Below, in pieces: positions 18,743-27,812 of a stretch of DNA of 64,000 nucleotides; position 1 is the stretch's first letter; the number at the start of each line of letters is the position of its first letter. Origin of the DNA: Bacillus massiliigorillae (GTDB lineage: Bacteria; Bacillota; Bacilli; Bacillales; DSM-1321); the NCBI RefSeq assembly GCF_000380245.2, contig NZ_HG428741.1, forward strand, positions 2,946,787 through 3,010,786, given 5' to 3'. The notes below the pieces were generated by a model. That model was not told the DNA's origin and did not search any database. It was given only the letters and a program-made list of their open reading frames with translations. The translations under genes and the position numbers were made by a program.

Positions 18743-19561
18743 ATGTTTTTTCAAAAAAAGATAGAAAAAGGAACGATTGGCGATGTTGCATATGCTAATG
18801 GCTCAATAAAATTTCAATCGGTTAAACTAAATGTCTATGCTTATGTCATAGATGGGATTGCTATTGATGCAGGGGCGCAATCATTGGCAAAACAATTTGA
18901 AACATTTTTTGATGAACAATCCATTGATGCCTTATATTGCACCCATATACATGAAGACCATACTGGTTGTGCGGCATGGTTCCAACAACAGCGAAACATC
19001 CCTATTTTTTTACCATCCATTTCATTACCCAATGCGCTAAAAAAAGGAGATTATCCTCTATACAGACAAATTTTTTGGGGAAAGCGACGTGCATTTACCG
19101 CTAATCCTGTACCAGAGACATTTCAATCAAGATCTTACAATTGGAAAAGTATTTTCACACCAGGACATTCTGCTGATCACACAGCTTATTTAAATACCTC
19201 CACTGGACAGTTATTTTCAGGTGATTTATTCGTTCAAGTACGTACTAAGGTCATTATGGATTCAGAATCAATCCCACAAATAATAGACTCTATTAAACAA
19301 ATTTTATCCTATGATTTTAAGGAAATGTTTTGTAACCATGCTGGCTACATTAAAGATGGTAAACAAATGTTTAAGGAAAAACTAGATTATTTGAACCAAA
19401 TAACCTATGAGGTGAAGAAATTTAATCAGCAAGGTATGGATGTAGCAGCTATTCAACAACAACTATTCCCTCGAAAATATCCAATAACAAGCTTTTCAAG
19501 AGGCCAATGGGATTCCAAACATATCATAACCTCCATATTAAAAACACTACCTGTACGATAA
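18743..19561 (+). CDS. MBL-fold metallo-hydrolase
   Basis: A 272-residue metallo-beta-lactamase-fold protein. The metal motif THIHEDHTG (HxHxDH) lies near residue 70. Later ligands are TPGHSADHTAYL near 140 and SGDLFV near 160, and a further His is in CNHAGYIKDG near 195. AGGTAAAAA precedes the ATG. The family hydrolyses thioesters, lactones and other substrates; nothing here fixes the substrate. It is monocistronic between two terminators. Confidence 0.85.
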   Translation: MFFQKKIEKGTIGDVAYANGSIKFQSVKLNVYAYVIDGIAIDAGAQSLAKQFETFFDEQSIDALYCTHIHEDHTGCAAWFQQQRNIPIFLPSISLPNALKKGDYPLYRQIFWGKRRAFTANPVPETFQSRSYNWKSIFTPGHSADHTAYLNTSTGQLFSGDLFVQVRTKVIMDSESIPQIIDSIKQILSYDFKEMFCNHAGYIKDGKQMFKEKLDYLNQITYEVKKFNQQGMDVAAIQQQLFPRKYPITSFSRGQWDSKHIITSILKTLPVR

Positions 19562-19595
19562 TTAAATAGTTCCATAGCATCCCCAAGAGAAAAGA

Positions 19596-19622
19596 GAGAA
19601 GTTATGGAACTTCTCCCTTTTC
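19596..19622 (+). terminator. Hairpin terminator between convergent genes
   Basis: GAGAAGTT-ATGG-AACTTCTC, a perfect 8-bp stem with a 4-base loop followed by CCTTTT. It lies between the convergent MBL and AarF-family genes. Confidence 0.7.
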
Positions 19623-19679
19623 ACAGTAAAACAGACCTATTATTGGACGAAACTCTGTTCACCTAACTTTTCATGCTAC

Positions 19680-21302
19680 CTATCCCCTCCGCTTTTCATG
19701 CATATACTTCATCCATTTTCTTTGTTTATAACTACAAATTACATAACCAATAGATGTGATAGCACTTAGACCAACGGACAAATTCCAAATAAGCGTATAT
19801 CTCGTATAAATTCCAACTACTATACCTATTAATCCTAATATTAATAACTGAAAGAATCGCTGTTTATTATTTTCATATAGAGTAAATTGAAAGTTTCTTC
19901 GCTGTTCTATTTCCTTTAACTGCTCCAATTTCTTCGGGGAATCTAGAAATTCAGTAATTGAATGAATGATTTTGAAAACAGGCTGTGACTGAAGCCATTG
20001 CCATACAAATGCCCATTTATTATTGCCTTGCTTCTGTAGCCATTCCATAAATACAGGCTTCGCTAACTCAATAAGTTCTTCATCAGACGCCAAGTGAAGA
20101 ATGATTCCTTCTATAGTAATGAATGAACGTCCTAAAAAAACAAATCTCGTAGGCACTTGAATCGGTAAAGCTTGAATTAAATCATTCATTTCTAATTTCA
20201 AAGCCATTAAATCCGTTTCCTTCAGTTGAGCAGGTTGAATCGAAAGAAATTCAGCCAACAATCTTTCCATCGTTCTTGTATCTGCTTCAGGTAATAGGAA
20301 TCCAAGATGTGACAAGCAGTCTACAGCTTTTGTATAATTTTTTGAAAGAAAACTTTCTATTAAACCTTGAAAATAAGTGGCATCTTTTTTTGATATTTCT
20401 CCTATCATTCCAAAATCCAAAATGATAATTTCTCCCTTTTTAGAAAGAAGAAGGTTTCCTGGATGAGGATCTGCGTGAAAGACGCCAGGTTCTAGCCACT
20501 GTGGAAGAAATACTTTTATAAGTCTTTGAGCCAACTCCTGACGACTTATTCCTACTTCATCCAAACCTTCCAAATTGGTCAACCTTATACCGTCCATCCA
20601 TTCCATCACCAGTACATTTGATGTGCTGAGATTTGCATATATCTCAGGAACTCTCACGATGTCCATTTCTTTAAATCTTTCATGAAATACTTGAATCGTC
20701 TGAAGTTCCTTTGCATAATCAAGCTCTTGAAGAATGACATGCTTAAGTTCTTTAAATAAGACATTTAAATTAATGAAGCCTTTGGGAATAGGAGCAAAAT
20801 GATTTGCGAACCAAATAACTATATGTAATATTCGGAAATCTATCCGCACTACTTCATCAATATGAGGACGTTTAACCTTAATGGCTACTTCTGTACCATC
20901 TAGTAGTACTCCTTTATACACTTCCCCTATTGATGCAGATGCAATGGCACTTGTTTCAATAGAAAGAAAATGTCGCTGAAAAGCTGTTCCCCATTCTTTT
21001 TCAAGAATTTCTTGAATCTCATTCCAGCTAGAAGGAGGTACTTGATCGGTAAGATCTTCAATTTGACGAATAAATGCTTGTGGCAGCAAATCAGCACGTG
21101 TACTTAAAATCTGACCAATTTTAATTAACAAACCCTCTAATTCAAATAACGTTTTCCTAAATCGTTCTCCTATTCTTCCCCATAATTGTTCCCAGTCTGC
21201 CTTTGGCTTTCTTCGAATTTTATACCAATACAATTGAAGGAAGATTACTAAAAACATAGAAAGTACCTTATATATACGAACTAGTTTACTTTTGGTTTTC
21301 AT
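19680..21302 (-). CDS. ABC1/AarF/UbiB-family atypical kinase
   Basis: A 540-residue protein kinase-like ATPase. The N-terminal extension has the family KxGQ motif (LIKIGQILSTRADLLP). The A-rich loop ASASIGEVYKG replaces the usual P-loop, VAIKVKRP holds the ATP-contacting Lys, and HADPHPGNLLL and LDFGMIG are the catalytic and metal motifs. Two membrane segments lie at the C-terminus (about 485-530). In other bacteria the family supports isoprenoid-lipid (quinone) synthesis. The role here is not shown by the neighbours. Confidence 0.9.
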   Translation of the reverse strand: MKTKSKLVRIYKVLSMFLVIFLQLYWYKIRRKPKADWEQLWGRIGERFRKTLFELEGLLIKIGQILSTRADLLPQAFIRQIEDLTDQVPPSSWNEIQEILEKEWGTAFQRHFLSIETSAIASASIGEVYKGVLLDGTEVAIKVKRPHIDEVVRIDFRILHIVIWFANHFAPIPKGFINLNVLFKELKHVILQELDYAKELQTIQVFHERFKEMDIVRVPEIYANLSTSNVLVMEWMDGIRLTNLEGLDEVGISRQELAQRLIKVFLPQWLEPGVFHADPHPGNLLLSKKGEIIILDFGMIGEISKKDATYFQGLIESFLSKNYTKAVDCLSHLGFLLPEADTRTMERLLAEFLSIQPAQLKETDLMALKLEMNDLIQALPIQVPTRFVFLGRSFITIEGIILHLASDEELIELAKPVFMEWLQKQGNNKWAFVWQWLQSQPVFKIIHSITEFLDSPKKLEQLKEIEQRRNFQFTLYENNKQRFFQLLILGLIGIVVGIYTRYTLIWNLSVGLSAITSIGYVICSYKQRKWMKYMHEKRRG

Positions 21303-21428
21303 CGCCGTTTATCTCATTTCCACTAGTAGTTCATTCCTTATTTTTACAGTATCATAAAGATAGTTCATTGTGAATGGCTTTATGGAGTCAAATGAAAAGT
21401 GGCTGAATTAAAGAGGGAAATGGATAGA

Positions 21429-21730
21429 TTATAAGAAAAACCGTCACCGGTCTTTTTTGATTGATGCTTATGTTCCTTGATTTACTCCCAATCAAAAAAG
21501 AGCTATGCGGCAATATTGAAATGCTGAAGTGACCAGTTTAGCCCCGACCAGCATAAGACGGCTCGCTTAAGAAATACGCTTTTCATTTCTAAAGCGAGAT
21601 GGCTTATGACTCGAGGGGCTGGTCGCCGAAGCTAGACAACATTGGTAAGACGAGCTGTTCTTGAAAACCCGCACTTGGTTTTCAAAACAGGTTGGCTTAT
21701 TTCCAAGCATAGCAGGTGTAAGGTTAGACA
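21429..21730. repeat. Modular dispersed repeat, copy B (composite)
   Basis: Opens with the AAAAACCGTCACCGGTC module shared with copies A and C. A different central module follows: an imperfect 70-base stem-loop from CCCCGACCAGCATAAG to CGAGGGGCTGGTCG. It then ends GCTAGACAAC and a tail with GCATAGCAGGTGTAAGGTTAGACA, which also occurs at the end of copy A. It fills most of the gap 21303-21766. I see no gene. Confidence 0.75.
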
Positions 21731-21732
21731 AC

Positions 21733-21764
21733 AAAAAGACTGTCGGGTCATCGACAGTCTTTTT
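21733..21764 (-). terminator. Intrinsic terminator for the MFS gene
   Basis: AAAAAGACTGTCG-GGTCAT-CGACAGTCTTTTT, a 13-bp perfect stem immediately downstream of the minus-strand MFS gene. Confidence 0.9.
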
Positions 21765-21766
21765 CT

Positions 21767-22909
21767 TTATGAGCGTGCTCGAAAACGTAATGATAATAAA
21801 AGTGCTGGAATCGTACATATAATCATTCCTAAAAATGCATATCCTGGTTCGATTTCGTATAATGAACCACCTAATAATGTTAAAATTGCTGTACTCCAGC
21901 TAAGTGCTAGTGCTGAGTATACACCTTGTGCATTTGGTATTTGATCTTTCGGCAATTTTTGCGTGATATAAAGGATAAATGCATAATGTGCAACACCAAA
22001 TGATAAAGCGTGTAAGCTTTGAGAAATAACGAATACCCAGACATTTGGGAAGAAAGCGACAAGTAACCAACGTACTGTTGAACCTGCTGCCGATAATACT
22101 AGTAATGAAGCTGGTTTCCATTTTCCAAAAACATTATCAGCTTTTGCGAAGTATAGAATTTCAAATATTACACCTATATTAATAATCATCCCAATATAAT
22201 ATTTCGACACACCTAAATCCTGTAAATAAATATAACCGTAATTATAGTAAGATGCATGAGCACCTTGTAATAAAACTACGATTAATAGGACAAGTGGAAA
22301 GCCTTTGATATTCCATAAGCTACGAATAGAAAAGTTTGATTTCGTCTTCTCTGGCTTCACTAGTAGAACTTCTGGTGCTGCTGTAAAATTAAGCATGAGT
22401 AACATTGCAATGAGCATAATAATCATTACCCATAGAATAGCTGAATCACCAAAATATCCTGTAATAACACTAAGAATAAGTACTGAAATAATAAAGCCCA
22501 GCGATCCATAAGAACGACTTTTACCGTAATGAAGACGTCCATGCTGTACTAATATACCTGCTGTGCTATCAAGTGCCGGTAAAAGCGCTGGATAAAACAT
22601 ACTAAATATAAGTGTGACGGCAAACAGTGTTGTGAAAGAGTTTGCAGGAATGTAAAGAAGTGCTGCAAGAAGTGCACCACCTGTTAGCAACACAATCACT
22701 GTCTTGTTGCTCCAACGTCTAGAAGCTAGTGGAAACGCAAATAATGTTGAAGCCCCACGAGCAACTAATCCGAAACTCATAATTAAGCTTGCTTCTGAAA
22801 CACTCAAGCCTTTTCCTTCAACTAGCCAGCCTGTCCAATAAGGAAGAAATACTCCCCAAGTCATAAAAAATATAAAAAAGTTTTGCGACATCCATCGCTG
22901 ATTATTCAT
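21767..22909 (-). CDS. MFS transporter, HcaT/MFS_1-like
   Basis: A 380-residue, 12-helix transporter of the MFS_1-like group that includes phenylpropionate and nucleoside permeases. It begins SQNFFIFFMTWGVFLPYWTGWLVEGKGLS, with the short acidic first loop typical of that group. The ATG follows GAGGG. It is divergent from a Crp/Fnr-family gene, with a palindrome in the 89-base gap, so the two are probably functionally linked. Substrate unknown. Confidence 0.8.
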   Translation of the reverse strand: MNNQRWMSQNFFIFFMTWGVFLPYWTGWLVEGKGLSVSEASLIMSFGLVARGASTLFAFPLASRRWSNKTVIVLLTGGALLAALLYIPANSFTTLFAVTLIFSMFYPALLPALDSTAGILVQHGRLHYGKSRSYGSLGFIISVLILSVITGYFGDSAILWVMIIMLIAMLLMLNFTAAPEVLLVKPEKTKSNFSIRSLWNIKGFPLVLLIVVLLQGAHASYYNYGYIYLQDLGVSKYYIGMIINIGVIFEILYFAKADNVFGKWKPASLLVLSAAGSTVRWLLVAFFPNVWVFVISQSLHALSFGVAHYAFILYITQKLPKDQIPNAQGVYSALALSWSTAILTLLGGSLYEIEPGYAFLGMIICTIPALLLSLRFRARS

Positions 22910-22959
22910 GTAAATCCCTCCGTACTCATTGCATCATAGCACGGTTTTTTCTACAATAA

Positions 22960-22975
22960 TATGAGATATCTCATA
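22960..22975. promoter_or_regulatory. 16-base palindrome in a divergent promoter region
   Basis: TATGAGATATCTCATA, a perfect palindrome. The half-sites TGAGA and TCTCA recall Crp/Fnr-type operators. It lies between the MFS gene and the Crp/Fnr-family gene, so autoregulation and control of the transporter are likely but inferred. Confidence 0.55.
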
Positions 22976-22998
22976 CTTTTCATTTATTGGAGGGAATA

Positions 22999-23670
22999 AT
23001 GTATATTCTAACTGAACCTACACGCAGCACATTTATCGTAAAATACCCTATACAATCGATTTTTTCATTTCCAATTATTCAACATATCCAAGTGCATCAA
23101 TTTGAACGAGGGGAATTTATTATTCAAGAAGGTTCATTTCCAAGGTATTTATATTATCTCGTTGAAGGAAAAGCAAAGATCTACCTCACACATCAAAACG
23201 GAAAAGTATCTCTCATTAATTTTATCCAACCTGGTACGTTCATAGGTGAAATGGAATTATTACACGAAACGTATTACTCCAAAGGTATTCAAACAGCAAC
23301 GAAGGCTATTTGTTTTGCCATTCCCGTTCATATTTGCAAAAATCAACTATTGAATGATGCGAAGTTTTTGAAATACTTATGCACCTTTCTCAGTAACAAA
23401 GCAACCGCTATGACAGCAAAATATTCACAAAGCCTTGCTTACCCGCTCGAAAATCGGCTAGCAGAATTTATTTTACTTTCAGCTGATGATTATTTTTACA
23501 AGGAAAAACATAAAGAAGTCTGTGAGTACTTAGGGGTTTCATACCGCCATTTACTCCACGTATTCGCACAATTTCTTAACGAGGGTTATATTGAAAAAAG
23601 TGGTCGGGGTTATAAGATCACGAATGAAGAACAGTTAAGGCAATTAGCTACCACCATTCACTTAGTGTAG
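22999..23670 (+). CDS. Crp/Fnr-family regulator, YeiL-like
   Basis: A 223-residue protein. The N-terminal cNMP-binding-type beta-barrel spans about 30-135 (GEFIIQEGSFPRYLYYLVEGKAKIYL; PGTFIGEME). A dimer helix and a C-terminal winged helix-turn-helix follow (VCEYLGVSYRHLLHVFAQFLNEGYIEKSGRGYKI). It resembles E. coli YeiL in size and order. There is no N-terminal Cys cluster, so it is unlikely to be an Fnr-type iron-sulfur sensor. The ATG at 22999 follows GGAGGG; an in-frame TTG 12 bases upstream is less likely. It is divergent from an MFS gene. Confidence 0.82.
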   Translation: MYILTEPTRSTFIVKYPIQSIFSFPIIQHIQVHQFERGEFIIQEGSFPRYLYYLVEGKAKIYLTHQNGKVSLINFIQPGTFIGEMELLHETYYSKGIQTATKAICFAIPVHICKNQLLNDAKFLKYLCTFLSNKATAMTAKYSQSLAYPLENRLAEFILLSADDYFYKEKHKEVCEYLGVSYRHLLHVFAQFLNEGYIEKSGRGYKITNEEQLRQLATTIHLV

Positions 23671-23729
23671 AAATCAACAAGGAGTATTCGAGAATTACGA
23701 ACGCAGTAATCCATAGTTTTCACAAATAA

Positions 23730-23767
23730 AAGAAGTCAGTTCTACCTGTAAATAGCACTGACTTCTT
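23730..23767. terminator. Bidirectional hairpin between convergent genes
   Basis: AAGAAGTCAGT pairs with ACTGACTTCTT across a 16-base loop. It lies between the Crp-like gene and the DUF2680 gene. Confidence 0.7.
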
Positions 23768-23786
23768 AACCGACTTAATATCCTAA

Positions 23787-24113
23787 TTAATGTTTCCCAC
23801 TCTTATGAAAATGGTGATGTTTTGGCATTTGGAAGCCCATTTCTTCCATCTTTTTAAACTTTTGATCAAAGCGGCTAATCAGCTTATCTCCATCCTCTTT
23901 TGTCATTTGCCCAAACTCCACATATTTGCCAATTAGCTTTTTCTTTTGTTCAAGAATATTTTGATGAATCGCTTTCACTTCTGCCTGTTGTTCACTTGTC
24001 AGTTGTACCTTCTTCTGATCCACTACATTCTGTTGTTCTTCCGCAGAGGATAGAGATGTAAATCCTAAACTAAGTAAAGTAGCAATCATAAAAGACATAA
24101 TTATTTTATTCAT
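23787..24113 (-). CDS. Secreted DUF2680 (YckD-like) protein
   Basis: A 108-residue protein with a signal peptide (1-24, SLGFTSLSSAEE). The mature part is mostly helical and charged (LTSEQQAEVKAIHQNILEQKKKLIGKYVEFGQMTKEDGDKLISRFDQ), matching DUF2680 as in B. subtilis YckD. The tail is His-rich (KHHHFHKSGKH), which could bind metal. AAAGGAG precedes the ATG. Function of the family is not established. Confidence 0.8.
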   Translation of the reverse strand: MNKIIMSFMIATLLSLGFTSLSSAEEQQNVVDQKKVQLTSEQQAEVKAIHQNILEQKKKLIGKYVEFGQMTKEDGDKLISRFDQKFKKMEEMGFQMPKHHHFHKSGKH

Positions 24114-24185
24114 TTATTTAACTCCTTTCATTTGATTGAAATTATTTTTTTCTTTTTTAGTAAAAATATACATTTACATATAATA

Positions 24186-24225
24186 AAAAGCACATCCATT
24201 TCTACTAAATATGGATGTGCTTTTC
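24186..24225 (-). terminator. Intrinsic terminator for the C39 peptidase gene
   Basis: AAAAGCACATCCAT pairs with ATGGATGTGCTTTT, directly downstream of the minus-strand gene. Confidence 0.85.
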
Positions 24226-24226
24226 A

Positions 24227-24901
24227 TTATTTCTTCGCAATATACATCGCTTGGCTTCCCATTTGAACCCATGCTGCTTCAAAATCTGCACGATTTAAAG
24301 CAACATTTTTCTTCGATTTCATTGGATCATTTACATAAACGTACTCCTCATCATAGCCAGTCATTACGACACTATGCTGACGGTAAGTTACTTGCATGGT
24401 ACCTTCTTCTGTTTCCCACGTTTTAAAATGATCATCTGATAATTCTTTAAATCTAGCATTTGTAATAACCCAAACTGGATAGCCTTTTCCAATAGCTTCA
24501 TATAAAGCATCCATTGACTTTCCTGTCAAATTTTTCACTTTCCATTTTGGCGCATACGATTTAGCTAGGTCGACAATTGGTTCAACATATACACCTAGTC
24601 CGTCACGGTCTAGCGTATCTATCGCTCCAACAAATCCTTTATGCATATCTCCTTTTAAACCATTCTCTTCAAATGGTTCATGAGCAATTTCTTCAGATAA
24701 ATCCATTTTGTCTACATCATATCCACTATATTGAAGCAACATTGCTAAGCTAGTTACTTCGCATCCTCTTGGAAGCTCTGGATATTGTAACACTAATGGT
24801 ACATCTAATGGCGACACTTCTGTTTTCACTGTCCCACTTGAGAATATGCTACATCCTCCAAGGACAGCTACAATAATGATTATACCGATTAATTTTTTCA
24901 T
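24227..24901 (-). CDS. C39-family peptidase-like lipoprotein
   Basis: A 224-residue lipoprotein: signal peptide with lipobox VLGGC (Cys16). The rest is a C39_2-type papain-like fold. PRGCEVTSLAMLLQY holds the nucleophile-position Cys, RQHSVVMTGYDEEYVYVNDP holds the His, and the Asp/Asn follows in NDP. Related Bacillus proteins are YvpB and its neighbours. It is probably attached to the outer membrane face and acts on peptide or wall material; no substrate is visible. It is monocistronic. Confidence 0.82.
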   Translation of the reverse strand: MKKLIGIIIIVAVLGGCSIFSSGTVKTEVSPLDVPLVLQYPELPRGCEVTSLAMLLQYSGYDVDKMDLSEEIAHEPFEENGLKGDMHKGFVGAIDTLDRDGLGVYVEPIVDLAKSYAPKWKVKNLTGKSMDALYEAIGKGYPVWVITNARFKELSDDHFKTWETEEGTMQVTYRQHSVVMTGYDEEYVYVNDPMKSKKNVALNRADFEAAWVQMGSQAMYIAKK

Positions 24902-25069
24902 AACTAAGTTGCTATTAATCTCCCTCTAGTTTCTTTATAAAATGATTGTAACAAATTTTGATAAAACTTGCAGATTATGAATATGGTAATTCACTGCAAA
25001 TTGATTTGCAATCTATCAACCGATAAAAAAACGAAGGTTCAATAACTAGCATGACATTAGAAGAAGTAA

Positions 25070-25290
25070 AAACATCAATCAAAAAAGACCGGTGACGGTT
25101 TTTCTTAAAAGATAAGAAAAAGTATATAAATTTGTGCTGTGTCTAGCTCCAGCGCCCAGCGACTAGTAGATTTCGCCCATCTCCCTACGATAAGTCAACA
25201 TCGAATCGGCTATCGCCTCTTCGTGTTTCCTTTATCTCAGTCGAAGTGCTCCAATCTATACGTCGCCAAACGGGCGCTTGCGCTTTTCTT
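25070..25290. repeat. Modular dispersed repeat, copy C (inverted)
   Basis: Reverse complement of copy A (5664 onward): AAACATCAATC and GACCGGTGACGG at its left end correspond to the second module of A. GTCTAGCTCCAGCGCCC to AACGGGCGCTTGCGC corresponds to its first module. It differs by substitutions and by about 40 extra bases between modules. The rest of the gap 24902-25069 shows nothing recognisable. Confidence 0.8.
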
Positions 25291-25291
25291 A

Positions 25292-26014
25292 TTACTGTGG
25301 ATTCGTTGTCCAAATACCTGCTGTTTTAATAAAAACACGTTGAGGCATTTGAAGCACAGATAGGATTAATTCACTTACATCTTCCGCTTGCATCATGCGA
25401 TCTTCATCACCGATTTTCAGTCCAGCATTTACTGCTAAATCTGTAGCAACTGTACTTGGTGTAATAGCTGTAACGCGAACATTCGATTTACGAACTTCTT
25501 GCATCAATGATTCAGTTAAACCTAGAACAGCGAATTTAGATGAACAATATGCACTTCCTGTTGCAAAGCCTTTTTCCCCTGCAGTTGAAGAAACATTAAT
25601 AATACTTCCTTCTTTTTGCTCAAGGATTGTTGGCAGTATTTTACGAGTTATATAATATGTACCCATTAAATTCACACGAATAATTCTTTCCCATTCTTCT
25701 GGATCCATTTCAAGAAGCGTTCCAAACGCTGCGATTCCAGCGTTGTTAATAAGAATATCTACTTTACCTAATTGCCCAATAACTGCTTCCGCTGCCGCTT
25801 CTGCTTCCTCTCTTACCGAAACATCTGCAGTTGCAAACACTGCTTTAATACCATATTCCTTCTCTAGCTGTTGACATAAAGCTTCTAACTCTGCTCCATT
25901 TCTTGCAATAAAACCAAGGTTTACACCTTCTTTAGCTAGTGCAATTGCAGTTGCTTTTCCAATCCCTTTATTAGCACCGGTAATTACAGCTGTTTTATGT
26001 TGAAGTTGTTGCAT
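25292..26014 (-). CDS. Short-chain dehydrogenase/reductase (3-oxoacyl-ACP reductase-like)
   Basis: A 240-residue classical SDR. It has the TGANKGIG NAD(P) motif near residue 12, NNAG near 90, catalytic Ser in INVSSTAG near 143, and YCSSK near 156. The order and length match FabG-like reductases. I chose the ATG at 26014 because AGGAGG lies just upstream and the SDR fold starts there; the open frame extends 26 codons further without a ribosome site. The real substrate may not be acyl-ACP. Confidence 0.88.
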   Translation of the reverse strand: MQQLQHKTAVITGANKGIGKATAIALAKEGVNLGFIARNGAELEALCQQLEKEYGIKAVFATADVSVREEAEAAAEAVIGQLGKVDILINNAGIAAFGTLLEMDPEEWERIIRVNLMGTYYITRKILPTILEQKEGSIINVSSTAGEKGFATGSAYCSSKFAVLGLTESLMQEVRKSNVRVTAITPSTVATDLAVNAGLKIGDEDRMMQAEDVSELILSVLQMPQRVFIKTAGIWTTNPQ

Positions 26015-26105
26015 ATGTATTCCTCCTCTAATTTGTGAAAACGCACAAAACAATGCTTTATCATTATATAGGCAGAATTTAAAATACATCAAATTTTAAA
26101 ACTTC

Positions 26106-26570
26106 TTATACCCCAAGCTCTTCTGTCATTTTATTAATCTCTATTAAATAGGGGCTAATTTTTGTCTCCACTTCATTATATTTCTCTATAAAGTTAGGAT
26201 CTTTATCATAAAGAGCCTTCGGAGCATAATCTATAAATGCGTCAATTTCTGAAATACTCTTCCCAACTAGCTCACGTAATTTTTCTAATTGTTTAGTAGG
26301 TCCTTCGTCTTCTTCTTTAAACTTTACTACAGCTTGATTAATAGGAGAAAGCTGAGATTTAAATTCTTTAAGAGTACCTTTTACATTTTCAGTTTTCATA
26401 TAATATGAGTCATTTAATGCATCTGTTGCAACATTTAAATCGTTCAAAAGGCTTTCAACATATTCTCTTTCTTGAGCTTTTGATGAAGACTTCTCTTCTG
26501 CTTGGCTATTTGATGAGCAAGCAACTAGTAACATGCTCAAGCCTAATAGAATCATACATTTTTTAATCAT
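26106..26570 (-). CDS. Hypothetical lipoprotein
   Basis: A 154-residue protein with a signal peptide and lipobox LLVAC (Cys18), then a Ser/Glu/Lys-rich linker. A mostly helical domain follows with a possible coiled coil (REYVESLLNDLNVATDALNDS to LEKLRELVGKSISEIDAF). GGAAGGAGC supports the ATG at 26570. I do not recognise the family. It is probably exported and anchored to the membrane. Confidence 0.7.
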   Translation of the reverse strand: MIKKCMILLGLSMLLVACSSNSQAEEKSSSKAQEREYVESLLNDLNVATDALNDSYYMKTENVKGTLKEFKSQLSPINQAVVKFKEEDEGPTKQLEKLRELVGKSISEIDAFIDYAPKALYDKDPNFIEKYNEVETKISPYLIEINKMTEELGV

Positions 26571-26761
26571 AGAACAGGCTCCTTCCAAGGTTTATGTGAA
26601 AAAATGAGCATAATCATAAAATAATAATGTAGTACTCTTTAATTATATAAAAAAGATTTCTTTTTTTTCAAACACTTTCACAATTCATTGAAGAGTAAAT
26701 ATATCCAATTACGATCTGTTCACTTCCTACTATTTAAACGCAACAAAAAGGTTAATGTACT

Positions 26762-26792
26762 AAAAAAAGACAATGCTATCATTGCCTTTTTT
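26762..26792 (-). terminator. Intrinsic terminator for the YgbA-like gene
   Basis: AAAAAAGACAATG pairs with CATTGCCTTTTTT with one mismatch, just downstream of the minus-strand gene. Confidence 0.8.
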
Positions 26793-27128
26793 CTATTTGA
26801 CTTTATTCCTCTTTGGTAACTCTGGTGCTTTCTTCATTGTGTCTACAACATGCATCACTGCGAAATATGGATGTTTCAAAATCATCTTCGGTCCGCTCTT
26901 CTTCATAACCTCTTTAACGAATTCTTTCATATCCGGTTTATAGCAATGTATTTTACAATTTTGACATGCTGGTTTCTTTTCTTGAAATGGACACTTCGAC
27001 AGACGAAAATATGCATATTCTTTTAATTTCTGACATTCTTCACATAAATTCTCTTGCTTATGCTCGTTTTTACAATACATGTCGATCATAATACTAATCG
27101 TCTTCTCTTCACGTTCAATTCGATTCAA
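26793..27128 (-). CDS. YgbA-like (nitrous oxide-stimulated promoter) family protein
   Basis: A 111-residue protein matching the small Cys-rich family whose Pfam name is nitrous oxide-stimulated promoter (E. coli YgbA). Seven Cys are spread through MYCKNEH, LCEECQKL, KCPFQEKKPACQNCKIHCYKP, and the tail GPKMILKHPYFAVMHVVDT is typical. The Cys pairs suggest metal or iron-sulfur binding, and the family is linked to nitrosative stress. It starts at a TTG behind a run of G. Confidence 0.8.
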   Translation of the reverse strand: MNRIEREEKTISIMIDMYCKNEHKQENLCEECQKLKEYAYFRLSKCPFQEKKPACQNCKIHCYKPDMKEFVKEVMKKSGPKMILKHPYFAVMHVVDTMKKAPELPKRNKVK

Positions 27129-27377
27129 TGATTGTCCCCCCCTAGATGAATCTATCTACTTTAATTGTAGAATTTTTTGGAGGTGCTTGCATAAAATTTC
27201 ATTAACAATTTTACCAAAAATTACTCTGCTCTATCTGGTGTTCATACTCCCAATTTAAAATGCAATTGTAAACAAGAACGTTTAAAGATGGTGGCTGAAA
27301 CGAGCTCTCATAGAAAAAGAAAAGGCCACCAAGTATGTAAAATAAACACATTCCCAGTCTGTTCTTAATAATGTATT

Positions 27378-27812
27378 TTATTGTTCATTCAACCAGTCTT
27401 CCAACTTCATTCGTAATTGCTTTGCTCGACTAGGGCTACTTCCTCTTGTTGATACAGCAAAAACAGCGTCTTCACTTTCAACGACAGCCATATTATGAAA
27501 GCTTGACAGCTCCTGTTCACTCGTTATATTTACAAGCTGATGCGAAGCCGTATCGTTTCGCACTTGTCTATTTACTTCCACATTATCTGTACAAGCAAAA
27601 ATAAGAAATGCACCTTCAAGATCACTAGCTTCATAGTTTTTTTGTTTCCATGTTATAGAAATTTCCGAAAAACCCTCTGCCAATTCCGGGCTAACAACTG
27701 TAACTTTTGCCCTTTCCTTCACTAGCCCCTTTGCTTTCCTAAGTGCAATTCGTCCCCCACCAACAATCACCACAAGTTTGTCAGTTACATCAAGCATAAT
27801 TGGATACATCAT
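27378..27812 (-). CDS. sirC: Precorrin-2 dehydrogenase (SirC/YlnF-like)
   Basis: A 144-residue NAD-dependent enzyme that oxidises precorrin-2 to sirohydrochlorin. It has a GGGRIALRKAKGL nucleotide motif near residue 18, FACTDNVEVNRQV near 70, and AVSTRGSSPSRAKQLR near 120. It is about the size of B. subtilis YlnF and lacks the C-terminal helical domain of longer homologs. It is the last gene of the cobalamin operon, and supplies the substrate for the CbiK chelatase encoded upstream in the same operon. Confidence 0.85.
   Translation of the reverse strand: MMYPIMLDVTDKLVVIVGGGRIALRKAKGLVKERAKVTVVSPELAEGFSEISITWKQKNYEASDLEGAFLIFACTDNVEVNRQVRNDTASHQLVNITSEQELSSFHNMAVVESEDAVFAVSTRGSSPSRAKQLRMKLEDWLNEQ

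Noticed and set aside
5664..25290. CRISPR array or insertion sequence for the three repeat copies
   Set aside because: Copies are far apart, 220-300 bases long, differ in modular make-up, and have no spacers, transposase or cas genes.
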